Origin: Chloroflexota bacterium
GTDB taxonomy: Bacteria > Chloroflexota > Anaerolineae > Ardenticatenales > Ardenticatenaceae
Length of the DNA stretch: 21,798 bases
NCBI GenBank assembly: GCA_003520455.1
Contig: DOUV01000881.1
Location: forward strand, 1-21,798
Direction: 5' to 3'
Shown one piece after another: positions 1 to 8,118 of the stretch. The notes under the pieces were generated by a model that did not search any database, had not been told where the DNA came from, and was given only the letters and a program-made list of their open reading frames with translations. Positions within the stretch are counted from its first letter, which is position 1; each line of letters starts with the position of its first letter. The position numbers and the translations under genes are program-made.

Positions 1-1257
1 CCTGATCAGAATGTCGCGTTCGACATTGCGCCGCGGGAAGGCGCCGCCGCGCCCCCGGCAGAAGCAGAGGTCGGGAGGGCGCTGGCCGCGCCGATCAACT
101 CCTCGCCCCTTGCCGAGTTGGTGCGGCCCGGCCAAACCGTGGCGCTCATCGTCGACGACCACACCCGCCTGACGCCGAGCTACCAGATCTTGCCGCTCTT
201 GCTGGACGAACTGAACCGGGGCGGCATTCCCGATGCGCAGGTCACCATGATCATCGCGAGCGGGACACACCGCGCCATGACTCCCGAGGAAAAGGAGGCG
301 AAATTCGGCGCCGACGTGCTCGCGCGCGTCCGGACGCTGGATCACGCCTACCTGGACCGAGCGAACTTGCGGGACCTGGGCACGACGGCGCGCGGGACGC
401 ACCTGTGGGTGAATGCGGAGGCGCTCGAGGCCGACGTGCGGATTGCGGTCGGCATCATCTTTCCACACTTTCCCGCGGGCTGGGGCGGCGGGGCGAAAAT
501 GCTGCTCCCCGGCATTGCCGGCGAAGAGACCGTCGCCGAGTTCCATATGCTTGGCAACATCCACCCCGAAACGCGGGTGGGGCAAATCGACACGGTTACC
601 CGCCAGGAGATGGAAGAGTTTGCAGCGCGGGTGGGGCTACACTTTATTCTCAATGTCGTGCTGGACAAGGAAGGGCGAATTCTGCGCGCCTTTGCCGGGC
701 ATTTCGTGCAGGCGCACCGGGCCGGAGTCGAGTTTGCGCGGACCATCTACGAGGTCGAGGTCCCGGAGGCTGCGGATCTGCTCCTTTCGAGCCCCAGTCC
801 CATCGACCACGACTATTTCCAGGTCATGAAGGGTCTCTATAGCGCCGAAGTGTGCACGCGAGCAGGTGGGGAGATTATGCTCATCAGCCCCATTTATGAG
901 GGGATGGCCGCGACGCACCGCGAAGCTCTGGAAATCACACACCTGGGAATGGAAGAGGCGATGCGGCGCATCCAGCGCGGCGAGTATACGGATAGTGTCG
1001 GCGCGGCGATTGCGGCCTACCAGATCAAGCTGCGCCAGTTCTTTCAGCTCTCGATCCTCTCCGAGCACCTGAGCGCGGCGGAAGCGGACCAACTGGGCGT
1101 GCGCCTGTATACGCGACCCGAGGCGCTGCAGGCGCTCGTCGACGAGCGCCTCGCCCAGACCCCGGCACTCAAGGTGGGCGTCCTGCACCAGTCAACGGAA
1201 GTGCTCCCGCGCGTGCGCCAGGGCGAACATACCGCGCTCTCTCACTCTGCAACCTGA
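1..1257 (+). CDS. LarA-like nickel-dependent hydroxyacid racemase/epimerase, 5' end outside window
   Basis: The frame is open from base 1, so the start lies outside the window; the GTG at 118 is internal, because family-like sequence precedes it. At least 418 residues are visible, close to the roughly 425 usual for LarA. Counting from the codon at 118, the LarA catalytic set is complete: D14 and R17 (DDHTR), H51 (SGTHR), H117 and K127 ten residues apart in PHFPAGWGGGAK, H143 sixteen further on, and Q235/K238 in YFQVMKG. These spacings equal those of lactate racemase. LarA carries a nickel-pincer nucleotide and inverts a 2-hydroxyacid carbon by hydride transfer. Relatives act on lactate, malate, phenyllactate or gluconate, so the substrate is open. 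The cofactor genes larB, larC and larE are not in the window. The isomerase at 1277 follows after 19 bases, suggesting one operon. Confidence 0.9.
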   Translation, partial: PDQNVAFDIAPREGAAAPPAEAEVGRALAAPINSSPLAELVRPGQTVALIVDDHTRLTPSYQILPLLLDELNRGGIPDAQVTMIIASGTHRAMTPEEKEAKFGADVLARVRTLDHAYLDRANLRDLGTTARGTHLWVNAEALEADVRIAVGIIFPHFPAGWGGGAKMLLPGIAGEETVAEFHMLGNIHPETRVGQIDTVTRQEMEEFAARVGLHFILNVVLDKEGRILRAFAGHFVQAHRAGVEFARTIYEVEVPEAADLLLSSPSPIDHDYFQVMKGLYSAEVCTRAGGEIMLISPIYEGMAATHREALEITHLGMEEAMRRIQRGEYTDSVGAAIAAYQIKLRQFFQLSILSEHLSAAEADQLGVRLYTRPEALQALVDERLAQTPALKVGVLHQSTEVLPRVRQGEHTALSHSAT

Positions 1258-1276
1258 TTCTAAACTGGAGGATGAT

Positions 1277-2182
1277 ATGCGCATTGGTTGCGCCGCGTTA
1301 TATCCTATCACCCGCTATGGCTTTCCTTACTCGTTCGATAACTATTTGCTTGCCCTCCGCGAGATGCGCGAGGCCGGGTTCCACTGGGTGGAGATGGAGG
1401 TGGATGTAGACCTCAACCTGGATACCTATCTCGCGCGCCGGGGCGAGGTGCGCCAGGTCTTTCGGGAAAACGGACTTGCCCTGTCCGGCGTCATCGGCGT
1501 TGTTCAGCAGGCGTTTTCCACGGATCGGACTCGCGCTGACCAGACAGCTGAGCGGTTTGCGCGGCTCTGCGACCTGGCCGAGGAACTTGACTGTGATACG
1601 GTCGGCATCTGCGCCTATGTGCCGGATGAAATTCAAAAGATCGCCGGGACAGAGTTATACCCGGGCAGCCCGCCGCTGGGCTTGCGTCTGCCCCCGGGCT
1701 TTGAGTGGCAGGTCTTTTGGGAGAATGCGGTGTCCCGGTTCCGGAACATGTGCCGGATTGCCGCGCAGCACGGGCAAAGACTGGTCATTGAAAACCGGGT
1801 GGGCGATTGGGTGAGCACGAGCGATGGAGTGCTACGCCTGATCGAGGAGGCGGGCGAACCGAACGGCGGCGCGCTGCTGGACCTGGCGCACACGAACGCG
1901 AGCAAAGAGCCGCTGGGGCTCGTAATCGAAAAGCTGAAACCCCGCCTGATGTACGTGCATCTCGCCGATAATGACGGCACGGCCCAGTATCACTGGCCAG
2001 CGGGGCGCGGCAACATCGATTTTCCGGAGGTGTTCCGGAGCCTGCGGAACGCCGGCTATGATGGGTTTGCGAATGTCGATTTTGGTGGTGTCCCGCCGGA
2101 TCAGATCTGGACGGAAACCGGGCGGGGGCGCGAGTATTTTGAGGCGTGCCTGGCTCAGATAGCCGAGCCCAGCCCATCCTGA
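1277..2182 (+). CDS. sugar phosphate isomerase/epimerase-like TIM-barrel protein
   Basis: This 301-residue protein has the xylose-isomerase-like (AP endonuclease 2) TIM-barrel layout. Candidate metal ligands fall where the family expects them: E172 in VIENR, D202 in LLDLAH and H228 in YVHLADNDG. The last position is D268 in NVDFGG, where many relatives have Glu. Such enzymes interconvert ketoses or their derivatives, or isomerise/dehydrate inositol and sugar-acid compounds, using a divalent metal in the cytoplasm. The ATG at 1277 is preceded by a GGAGG at a suitable distance and follows the LarA-like gene by 19 bases. The next gene begins 38 bases after the stop. The neighbours suggest a sugar-acid or polyol substrate; this is inference. 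Confidence 0.87.
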   Translation: MRIGCAALYPITRYGFPYSFDNYLLALREMREAGFHWVEMEVDVDLNLDTYLARRGEVRQVFRENGLALSGVIGVVQQAFSTDRTRADQTAERFARLCDLAEELDCDTVGICAYVPDEIQKIAGTELYPGSPPLGLRLPPGFEWQVFWENAVSRFRNMCRIAAQHGQRLVIENRVGDWVSTSDGVLRLIEEAGEPNGGALLDLAHTNASKEPLGLVIEKLKPRLMYVHLADNDGTAQYHWPAGRGNIDFPEVFRSLRNAGYDGFANVDFGGVPPDQIWTETGRGREYFEACLAQIAEPSPS

Positions 2183-2220
2183 GCATCACGCCGACACCGT
2201 TCGTTCCCGGAGGCTTTCAC

Positions 2221-3780
2221 GTGCTACGACGCGTCGTTGACCTGTCCCTCGGCACCGTGCCCCTCACCACCGGTCCGCTGCCGAACGATGCGCTCGCCAC
2301 GCACATTGAGCCCACAGGGCCGGGCCACCCGCGGCAATTCGTCCAGCGGGTGGGTTTGACCCTGCCCTATGTCTTCCCGAATCGCGAAATCGGCGTGGAC
2401 GTGTATCTCGGCGACAGCCTGCCCCATACACATGCCGAATGTCTCTGGCAAGAAGAGACGACAATCCTGGGCGAGGTTCCCCAAAAACTGAAATGGGCGG
2501 TCCGAGATATCGCCACGGTCCCGGCCGCGGAGTGGACGCGCGAAGCAGCGGTGATCGACCTCACCCACCTGGACCCGGCCGAGCCGGCGCCGCTTCAGGC
2601 CGTGCAGGAGGCGGCGCGCCACCTGCGCTGGGGCGATTTTGTGATCTGGTCCACGGGCGGGCATGCGCGGCGTGCGGCCCAGGGAGAGAAGGGAACCCTG
2701 CCGACGCCGGGCATCCGGCATGAAGTGGCCCAATGGATGGTCGAGGAAAAAGGGATCGTTGGGATTATGTCCGATATCCCGGTGGACCCCGTGCAGGATT
2801 ATGGCCGAGTGGGAGCGGGAGCGGCCGGGGTCCATACCTACTTTTACCAGCATGCCATCCTGATGCTCGATAACGCGGTGAATTTCGATCGGTTGAGAGC
2901 AGAGCGGGTCTGGCTCTCGGGTGGACTATGCTTAAAGACGCACGGCGTCGGGAGCAGCCCAGCCCGGGCCATCGCGGTCCGGGGCGAACTCGAAACGAGC
3001 GGCCCGGGCGACCTCGTGGACATGTTCACCGCGATGGAGCCGAACGGGGGCGCAGCAGCGACTGACCCCATTCGACGCGTCGAGCCCTACGGCCTGCAGC
3101 CCGAAATCTTTAAACGGTACGAAGTGTTCGGGATGCAGATTGCAGGCGAACCCGAGGCGGAGACACTCAAAGCCAGGAAAGGGCCGGTCCGCCCGCAGCG
3201 CGACTTTGGCTCGCCGATCCGCCTCTTTAACAGCCATCTGGGAACATTCATGCGGATTCCATACGAGCCGGCCGGTCGGCTCGAAGATGGAACCCTCCGG
3301 GTGAAACAAATCAAGCCCCTCGCCTCGGCCGACCTGATAGGCCCGGCCGTCGTGGTGGATCTGACACAGGTGGGTCCCCAGCAAACCGTGTCGCAGGCGC
3401 TCATCGCGCAGCAGGCGGCGGACCTCCAGCCCGGAGAGATCGTTCTGTTGTGGACGGGATTCAGCGACCGGTATTATCACCGGGCCGACTATTTGGAGTG
3501 GAGCCCGCGCTTTGAGATCAAGGCATTGGAATGGCTTCTCGATCGGGGCGCGAGAATGCTGATCACCGATGCGGCGAGTCTCGAGCCGCACCTGTGGAGC
3601 GATCAGCTTCTCTCGGAGGTCGATCCGCTGCTTTATGCCCGCGGCGTCCCCGCCGTGGTGCTGGCGACAAATCTGTGGCTGGTGCGCCAAAAACGATGTT
3701 ATGTGATTTGCTCGCCTGTGCCCCTGGCCGGCCTTCCGACCGCGCCGACGCGCGTGGTCGCCATCGAGGCCTGGGGCTAA
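2221..3780 (+). CDS. tandem two-domain cyclase-family (kynurenine formamidase-like) protein
   Basis: The GTG at 2221 is chosen because GGAGG (2209-2213) lies seven bases upstream; an ATG at 2146 in the same frame would overlap the preceding gene and lacks such a site. The 519-residue product appears to hold two cyclase/formamidase-like domains, about 1-255 and 330-519, each ending with a family-like segment (SSPARAIAV; APTRVVAIEA). Members hydrolyse amides, lactones or ring substrates with metal bound by an HxGTHxD motif. Here the motif is eroded in both halves: domain 1 has PHTHAE (H69, H71, E73), and domain 2 has SHLGTFMR (H339 kept, second His now F343, Asp now R345). H211 in domain 1 matches a later ligand position. 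Activity may therefore be altered. Role in this train: possibly lactone or amide hydrolysis, uncertain. Confidence 0.82.
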   Translation: MLRRVVDLSLGTVPLTTGPLPNDALATHIEPTGPGHPRQFVQRVGLTLPYVFPNREIGVDVYLGDSLPHTHAECLWQEETTILGEVPQKLKWAVRDIATVPAAEWTREAAVIDLTHLDPAEPAPLQAVQEAARHLRWGDFVIWSTGGHARRAAQGEKGTLPTPGIRHEVAQWMVEEKGIVGIMSDIPVDPVQDYGRVGAGAAGVHTYFYQHAILMLDNAVNFDRLRAERVWLSGGLCLKTHGVGSSPARAIAVRGELETSGPGDLVDMFTAMEPNGGAAATDPIRRVEPYGLQPEIFKRYEVFGMQIAGEPEAETLKARKGPVRPQRDFGSPIRLFNSHLGTFMRIPYEPAGRLEDGTLRVKQIKPLASADLIGPAVVVDLTQVGPQQTVSQALIAQQAADLQPGEIVLLWTGFSDRYYHRADYLEWSPRFEIKALEWLLDRGARMLITDAASLEPHLWSDQLLSEVDPLLYARGVPAVVLATNLWLVRQKRCYVICSPVPLAGLPTAPTRVVAIEAWG

Positions 3781-3813
3781 CCGGCGCAGGATGGTTTTTT
3801 CGGAGGAGGATCC

Positions 3814-4596
3814 GTGAACTTAAACGGGAAGGTGGCGGTAGTTACGGGGGGCGGGAGCGGCCTGGGCCGGACGGTCGCTCGCAAACTGGCGGGGGCGGGC
3901 GCGCGGGTCGTGCTTGCCGATATTGCGGAGGCACAGGGGCAGGAGGTGGCCCAAGAGATCACGGCCGCCGGTGGGAAGGCACTTTTCGTCTGCGCCGATG
4001 TGGGAGATGAGACCCAGGTACGTGAGTTGATGGAACGAGCGGTTGTTCGCTTCGGCGGGCTGGACCTCCTCGTCAACAACGCGGGCGTTATCGCGCGCAA
4101 AGGCGTGCTCGACAGCACTCTAGCAGAATGGAAGAGCGTATTTCGCGTGAACGTCGACAGCGTGTTCCTGACGGCCAAGTACGCGATCCCGCGCATGCAA
4201 GGGCGCGGCGGCGGTGCAATCGTGAACGTTAGCTCGCTGGCCGCCGAACTGGCGCTGCCGGCGCGGGCAGCCTACTGCGCGTCCAAGGGTGCGGTATCGT
4301 CGCTGACCCGCCAGCTCGCCGTCGAATTCGGCCCCGCGCGCATTCGGGTAAATGCCGTCGCCCCGGGAACGATGGAGGATACTGGAATCTTTCAAAGCCG
4401 CGTGGCCGTGATAGGAAATGCCGAGACCGTCCGGACTTCCATCTTTGGCCGCCATCCCTTGTTTCAGGGTCTCGGGCAGATCTGCCAGACGGACGACGTG
4501 GCCGATGTCATCCTCTTTTTATGCTCCGAGCAGGCACGCATGATCACCGGGGTCATCGTGCCGGTCGACGGCGGGCGCAGCGCATTCGATAATTGA
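3814..4596 (+). CDS. SDR family NAD(P)-dependent oxidoreductase
   Basis: A classical short-chain dehydrogenase of 260 residues. The nucleotide-binding motif TGGGSGLG is at 11-18, D36 after the second strand suggests NAD(H) over NADP(H), NNAG is at 88-91, and the catalytic Ser (140/141), Tyr154 and Lys158 are all present. The C-terminus ends with the usual VDGG stretch (251-254). It starts with GTG at 3814 behind a strong GGAGGAGGA (3802-3810). It should reversibly oxidise a secondary alcohol to a ketone in the cytoplasm, and in this train probably a hydroxyl of the substrate acted on by the LarA-like enzymes. The exact substrate cannot be told. It lies 33 bases after the cyclase gene, in the same orientation. 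Confidence 0.93.
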   Translation: MNLNGKVAVVTGGGSGLGRTVARKLAGAGARVVLADIAEAQGQEVAQEITAAGGKALFVCADVGDETQVRELMERAVVRFGGLDLLVNNAGVIARKGVLDSTLAEWKSVFRVNVDSVFLTAKYAIPRMQGRGGGAIVNVSSLAAELALPARAAYCASKGAVSSLTRQLAVEFGPARIRVNAVAPGTMEDTGIFQSRVAVIGNAETVRTSIFGRHPLFQGLGQICQTDDVADVILFLCSEQARMITGVIVPVDGGRSAFDN

Positions 4597-4733
4597 CCGC
4601 CGATGCCCGCAGATCAAGAGTGCGCCTGTATGGAACCACCAGTGCCGGTTACAGCGCGAGGCGGACTGAAAGGACAGGTGGCGGAGGGCGCAACCGTCGC
4701 CGTGGGCCAAAGCATTGGCGAGGAGTTTGAGTC

Positions 4734-5915
4734 ATGCGTTCCTTTGTTGCTTCACGTGTATCCGCGGCAGCCGCCTCCGCAGTTTCCGAGATGCTGCACA
4801 AGGCCAGACAACTGGAGGCCGAGGGCCAGAAGCTCGTTTATCTCATGCGCGGGGAGCCTGATTTCGATACCCCTGCGCACATCCGCGAGGCGGCGGGCGC
4901 GGCGCTCCAGGCCGGCCAGACGCATTATCCACCGATCCAGGGGCTTCCAGAACTGAGGCGCGCGGTGGCCGACCGCGTGCAGCGCGATTTCGGGCTCGCC
5001 CTGGACCCGGACGTCGAGGTGCTCGTGACCACCGGTGCGACGATGGGGCTGTACGTGGCGCTGATGGCGACAATCGAACCGGGGGACGAGGTGCTCATCC
5101 CAGACCCGATCTACGATCCCTACCCCACGATCGTACGGATGGCCAGCGGTGTCCCGGTGCGAGTTCCAACGCAGGCGAACTCCGGAGGACATTTTTCGGC
5201 CACGGCGGAGGTCATCGAAGCGGCCGTGACGGCGCGGACCAAGGCGATCCTGATCAACAATCCCTGGAACCCGACCGGGACCGTGATGACCAGAGAGGAG
5301 CTTGAGCGACTCTCCGAGTTGGCTCGGGCACGGGACTTGTTGCTCATTGTCGATGAAATCTACGAGAAGCTGGTGTTTGCGGGCCACGCGCACACGTCAC
5401 TGGCGGCGCTTTCACCGGAGGCGCGGCAGAGGACGATCACGGTCAACAGCCTGTCCAAGACCTATGCCATGACCGGCTGGCGCGTGGGCTATAACATCGC
5501 ACCACCCTCGATCACGCGAGCGATGCTGCGGATCGCGGAGCAGTTCAGTCGATCCGCGTCGACCTTTGTGCAGGCGGCTGCCACTCGCGCCCTCAACGGG
5601 CCGCAAGAGCCCGTAGACCACATGATGCAAACGTACGCCAGACGGCGCGAGCTGCTCGGACGGTTATTTCGGAAAGCTGGCCTTCCGGTCAATCTTCCTG
5701 AGGGGACCTTCTTCCTTTTCGCGGACATACGTTCCTTTGGCCGGTCGTCGGCCGAGCTGTGCAAGCATTTGCTCCAGACGGCGCACGTGGTGACAATGCC
5801 CGGAAGCGCATACGGTCCCGGCGGCGAGGGATATATCCGGCTCTCGTTTGCCTACGACGAGACGAGCCTGATTCAGGGAGTCGAGGCAATCACACGAGGT
5901 CTGGAACAGGTGTGA
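4734..5915 (+). CDS. class I/II pyridoxal-phosphate aminotransferase
   Basis: A 393-residue fold-type I aminotransferase of aspartate/aromatic type. Visible landmarks are NNPWNPTG (175-182), the PLP-contacting Asp207 and Tyr210 in VDEIY, the Schiff-base lysine K242 in SLSKTYAMTGWR, R250 of the same motif, and a C-terminal YIRLSF whose Arg usually binds the substrate carboxylate. It transfers an amino group between an amino acid and a 2-oxo acid. ATG 4734 has AGGAG (4721-4725) eight bases upstream. The 137-base gap before it is one of the larger ones in the train and shows no clear promoter. In context it may aminate or deaminate a 2-oxo acid made by the neighbouring dehydrogenases; that role is inferred. 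Confidence 0.93.
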   Translation: MRSFVASRVSAAAASAVSEMLHKARQLEAEGQKLVYLMRGEPDFDTPAHIREAAGAALQAGQTHYPPIQGLPELRRAVADRVQRDFGLALDPDVEVLVTTGATMGLYVALMATIEPGDEVLIPDPIYDPYPTIVRMASGVPVRVPTQANSGGHFSATAEVIEAAVTARTKAILINNPWNPTGTVMTREELERLSELARARDLLLIVDEIYEKLVFAGHAHTSLAALSPEARQRTITVNSLSKTYAMTGWRVGYNIAPPSITRAMLRIAEQFSRSASTFVQAAATRALNGPQEPVDHMMQTYARRRELLGRLFRKAGLPVNLPEGTFFLFADIRSFGRSSAELCKHLLQTAHVVTMPGSAYGPGGEGYIRLSFAYDETSLIQGVEAITRGLEQV

Positions 5916-5991
5916 GCGGAGAAAAGCGCGGGGTGGTGGCCGTGCCCAGCTCCGCGCCGGAGTGAATTCCGCGAGGGGAGAGTCCTTTAGC

Positions 5992-6960
5992 ATGAAGACC
6001 GTCGCTTTGGGTGCGACCGGCGTTCTTGTCTCGGAACTGTGCCTCGGAACCATGATGTTCGGCGAGCGCTGTGATGAAGCGGAAGCGGGCCGTATCCTGG
6101 GCATGGCCATAGACTGTGGCATCAACTGGATCGACACTGCGGCATTGTATGCCGAGGGCTGGACGGAAGAAATTCTGGGACGCATTCTGAAAGGCCGGCG
6201 GGAGCGCCTGTTTATTGCGACCAAAGTTCACAAAGGGACGGACGGAGAAAGCATCCGGAGCAGCATCGACGAGAGTCTGCGCCGGATGCGGGTCGACCAC
6301 GTCGATCTGTACATGATCCATTGGCCGAGGCTGGGCATGCATCCCGTGGAGATGATGGAGGCGCTGAACGAGGTCGTGGTGCAAGGCAAATCGCGCTACG
6401 TAGGTTTCTCCAACTGTCCCGCCTGGTTGTTTGCTCATCTTAATGCAATTGCGGAGCAGAATAACTGGTCACCCCTTGTCTGCAACCAGGTGCCCTACAA
6501 TCTGCTGGAACGGGGGATCGAGGTCGAAGTCCTCCCCCAGGCAGCGGCAGAAGGAATTGCGCTCACCACCTACCGGGCATTGGTCATGGGCCTGCTCACG
6601 GGCAAATACACGAAGGGCCGGCCGTTGCCGGCCGAGACGCGGGCCCGTACCGATCCGCGCATCGCGGCCTGGCTGGACCGGTACGGCGAGGGCATCGAAC
6701 GCCTGCGGCAGATTGCGGAACGGCTGGGCGTGCCGCTCGCACACCTCGCCATCGCGTGGGTTCGCCACAACCCGGCGGTGACCGCGCCCGTCATCGGCGT
6801 GAGTTCGGTCGAGCAACTGAATGCCTCGCTCGGCGCCTTCGACCTCGACCTGACCCCCGAGGTGTTGGCTGAGATCACCGCCTGCTTTGACACCGCCGTC
6901 AAGGAAGAGGCGGGCGGCAAGTTCCCCGAAATGCGGCGCGAGTTGAGGCTTTTGGACTAG
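5992..6960 (+). CDS. aldo/keto reductase
   Basis: An NAD(P)H-dependent oxidoreductase with the aldo/keto reductase TIM barrel, 322 residues. The catalytic tetrad is intact: D48 and Y53 in IDTAALY, K78 in IATKVHKG and H110 in LYMIHWP. A late ITGxSS-like cofactor segment appears as VIGVSSVEQL. ATG 5992 is chosen because GAGGGGAGAG (5973-5982) precedes it; a GTG at 5962 in frame lacks a comparable site. The protein resembles the sugar-dehydrogenase-like group, which interconverts carbonyl and alcohol groups on sugars or small hydroxy compounds. It is separated from the aminotransferase by 76 bases and is followed by the 335-base gap holding the inverted repeat. Confidence 0.92.
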   Translation: MKTVALGATGVLVSELCLGTMMFGERCDEAEAGRILGMAIDCGINWIDTAALYAEGWTEEILGRILKGRRERLFIATKVHKGTDGESIRSSIDESLRRMRVDHVDLYMIHWPRLGMHPVEMMEALNEVVVQGKSRYVGFSNCPAWLFAHLNAIAEQNNWSPLVCNQVPYNLLERGIEVEVLPQAAAEGIALTTYRALVMGLLTGKYTKGRPLPAETRARTDPRIAAWLDRYGEGIERLRQIAERLGVPLAHLAIAWVRHNPAVTAPVIGVSSVEQLNASLGAFDLDLTPEVLAEITACFDTAVKEEAGGKFPEMRRELRLLD

Positions 6961-6997
6961 AACATCGGCCAAGTCGTCGTGGCGCGGGTGGGAACAT

Positions 6998-7067
6998 GGT
7001 TCGGAGGAACCGCGTGAGCGATCTTAAGCGCGCTGTCGGGGCGCACGGCCGTGCGCCCCTCCGAACC
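6998..7067. repeat. nested inverted repeat with a 22-bp perfect palindrome
   Basis: The 335-base gap between the aldo/keto reductase and the next SDR (6961-7295) has no convincing gene. It contains GGTTCGGAGG at 6998-7007 and its exact reverse complement CCTCCGAACC at 7058-7067. Between them, at 7038-7059, lies a 22-bp perfect palindrome centred on GGCC (left arm GGGGCGCACGG). The right outer arm overlaps the palindrome by two bases. RNA from it would fold strongly, but no T-run follows, so a standard intrinsic terminator is not supported. The form suggests a dispersed palindromic repeat (REP/MITE-like), which can only be tested against the whole genome. Confidence 0.7.
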
Positions 7068-7295
7068 TGAACGCGCCTTCACACGGTGCTCTGCAATCGT
7101 CGATCGGAAAAAACGACCGGAGAGGATCGGTTCCTGGTGCGCGCCTGTTGAATGGAGCTTGACAGAAGCCAGAATAGAGAAGAACGGATCGAGGATGCAG
7201 TCAGGGCAGGGAAACGCGTTTTGCGACATCGTGGGTATCCCTCTGCAAACGCTCGAGGGTTGCGGAGTTCATTGCCAGGAGGAGTAAGAGGCAAG

Positions 7296-8117
7296 GTGCA
7301 AGTTTCTTCCTTTGATCTCACGGGCCACACCGCCGTCGTGACCGGAGGCAGTGGTGCGCTGGGCTCGGCAGCGATTCGGACCTTGCTCGACGCCGGTGCG
7401 CGGGTCGCCCTTCTCGCGCGGAATCTGAGGCACGCACAGAACGTCGCTCAGACGCTCGCGGCAGAACCGAACCACCTGTTAACGGTTGGGGCCGATGTTA
7501 CGCGACGAGACCAGTTAGAACGGGCGGCGGAGCAAATCGCGAAGAGTTGGGGGGAAATTCACATTCTGGTGAATTTTGCCGGTGGGAATCGCCCGGCCGC
7601 GACCGTGAACGCCCAACAGACCTTTTTTGACCTGAGCCCTGAGGCGCTCTTGGAGGTCGTCAACCTCAACCTGTTGGGAACGGTCTATGCCTGCCAGGTG
7701 TTTGGGCGCCAAATGGCTGAACAGCGCCGTGGGAGCATTGTCAACATCTCTTCGATGGCCGCGGCACGCCCGCTGACGCGGGTCGTGGCCTACGGGGCGG
7801 CGAAGGCGGGGGTCGAAAATGTAACGCGCTGGTTGGCGGTGTATATGGCCCAGGAATTCTCGCCTGCCATCCGTGTCAATGCCATTGCACCGGGTTTTTT
7901 TCTCGGCGAGCAGAATCGTGCACTCCTGGTCAACACAGAGACGGGCGAGCCGACCCCTCGTGGGCAGGCGATCCTGCAGCACACGCCCATGGCGCGTTTC
8001 GGAGACGCGGTTGATCTGGGAGGGACTCTGTTGTGGCTGGCCTCCTCCGCCTCTTCTTTTGTAACCGGCATCGTCGTTCCGGTGGATGGCGGTTTTAGTG
8101 CGTTCAGCGGAGTCTAA
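7296..8117 (+). CDS. SDR family oxidoreductase, mannonate/fructuronate oxidoreductase-like
   Basis: A 273-residue short-chain dehydrogenase starting at GTG 7296, with AGGAGG just upstream (7278-7283). The frame is open further 5' to 7152 but that part is not SDR-like. Motifs are TGGSGALG (16-23), Ser152/153, Tyr166 and Lys170. The usual NNAG is replaced by NFAGGN (93-98). The segment GFFLGEQNRALL, a later TPMARFG and the terminal VPVDGGFSAFSGV resemble the SDR subgroup annotated as D-mannonate oxidoreductase or fructuronate reductase; this comparison is from memory. R42 after the second strand could favour NADP(H). It is followed at once by the second LarA-like gene, so oxidation of a sugar acid beside its C2 epimerase is an attractive reading. 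Confidence 0.9.
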   Translation: MQVSSFDLTGHTAVVTGGSGALGSAAIRTLLDAGARVALLARNLRHAQNVAQTLAAEPNHLLTVGADVTRRDQLERAAEQIAKSWGEIHILVNFAGGNRPAATVNAQQTFFDLSPEALLEVVNLNLLGTVYACQVFGRQMAEQRRGSIVNISSMAAARPLTRVVAYGAAKAGVENVTRWLAVYMAQEFSPAIRVNAIAPGFFLGEQNRALLVNTETGEPTPRGQAILQHTPMARFGDAVDLGGTLLWLASSASSFVTGIVVPVDGGFSAFSGV

Positions 8118-8118
8118 A

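Noticed and set aside
4603..4956. A 117-codon + strand frame whose first part (VTARGGLKGQVAEGATVAVGQ) vaguely recalls a lipoyl/biotinyl domain
   Set aside because: It has no ribosome site, lacks the lysine-bearing turn, and runs into the aminotransferase in another frame. The likeness is too weak.
7038..7059. The perfect palindrome as an intrinsic terminator
   Set aside because: There is no T-run after the stem on either strand; a dispersed repeat is a better reading.
7159..7164. TTGACA upstream of the second SDR as a possible -35 box
   Set aside because: No acceptable -10 box lies 16-19 bases downstream, so a promoter is not supported.
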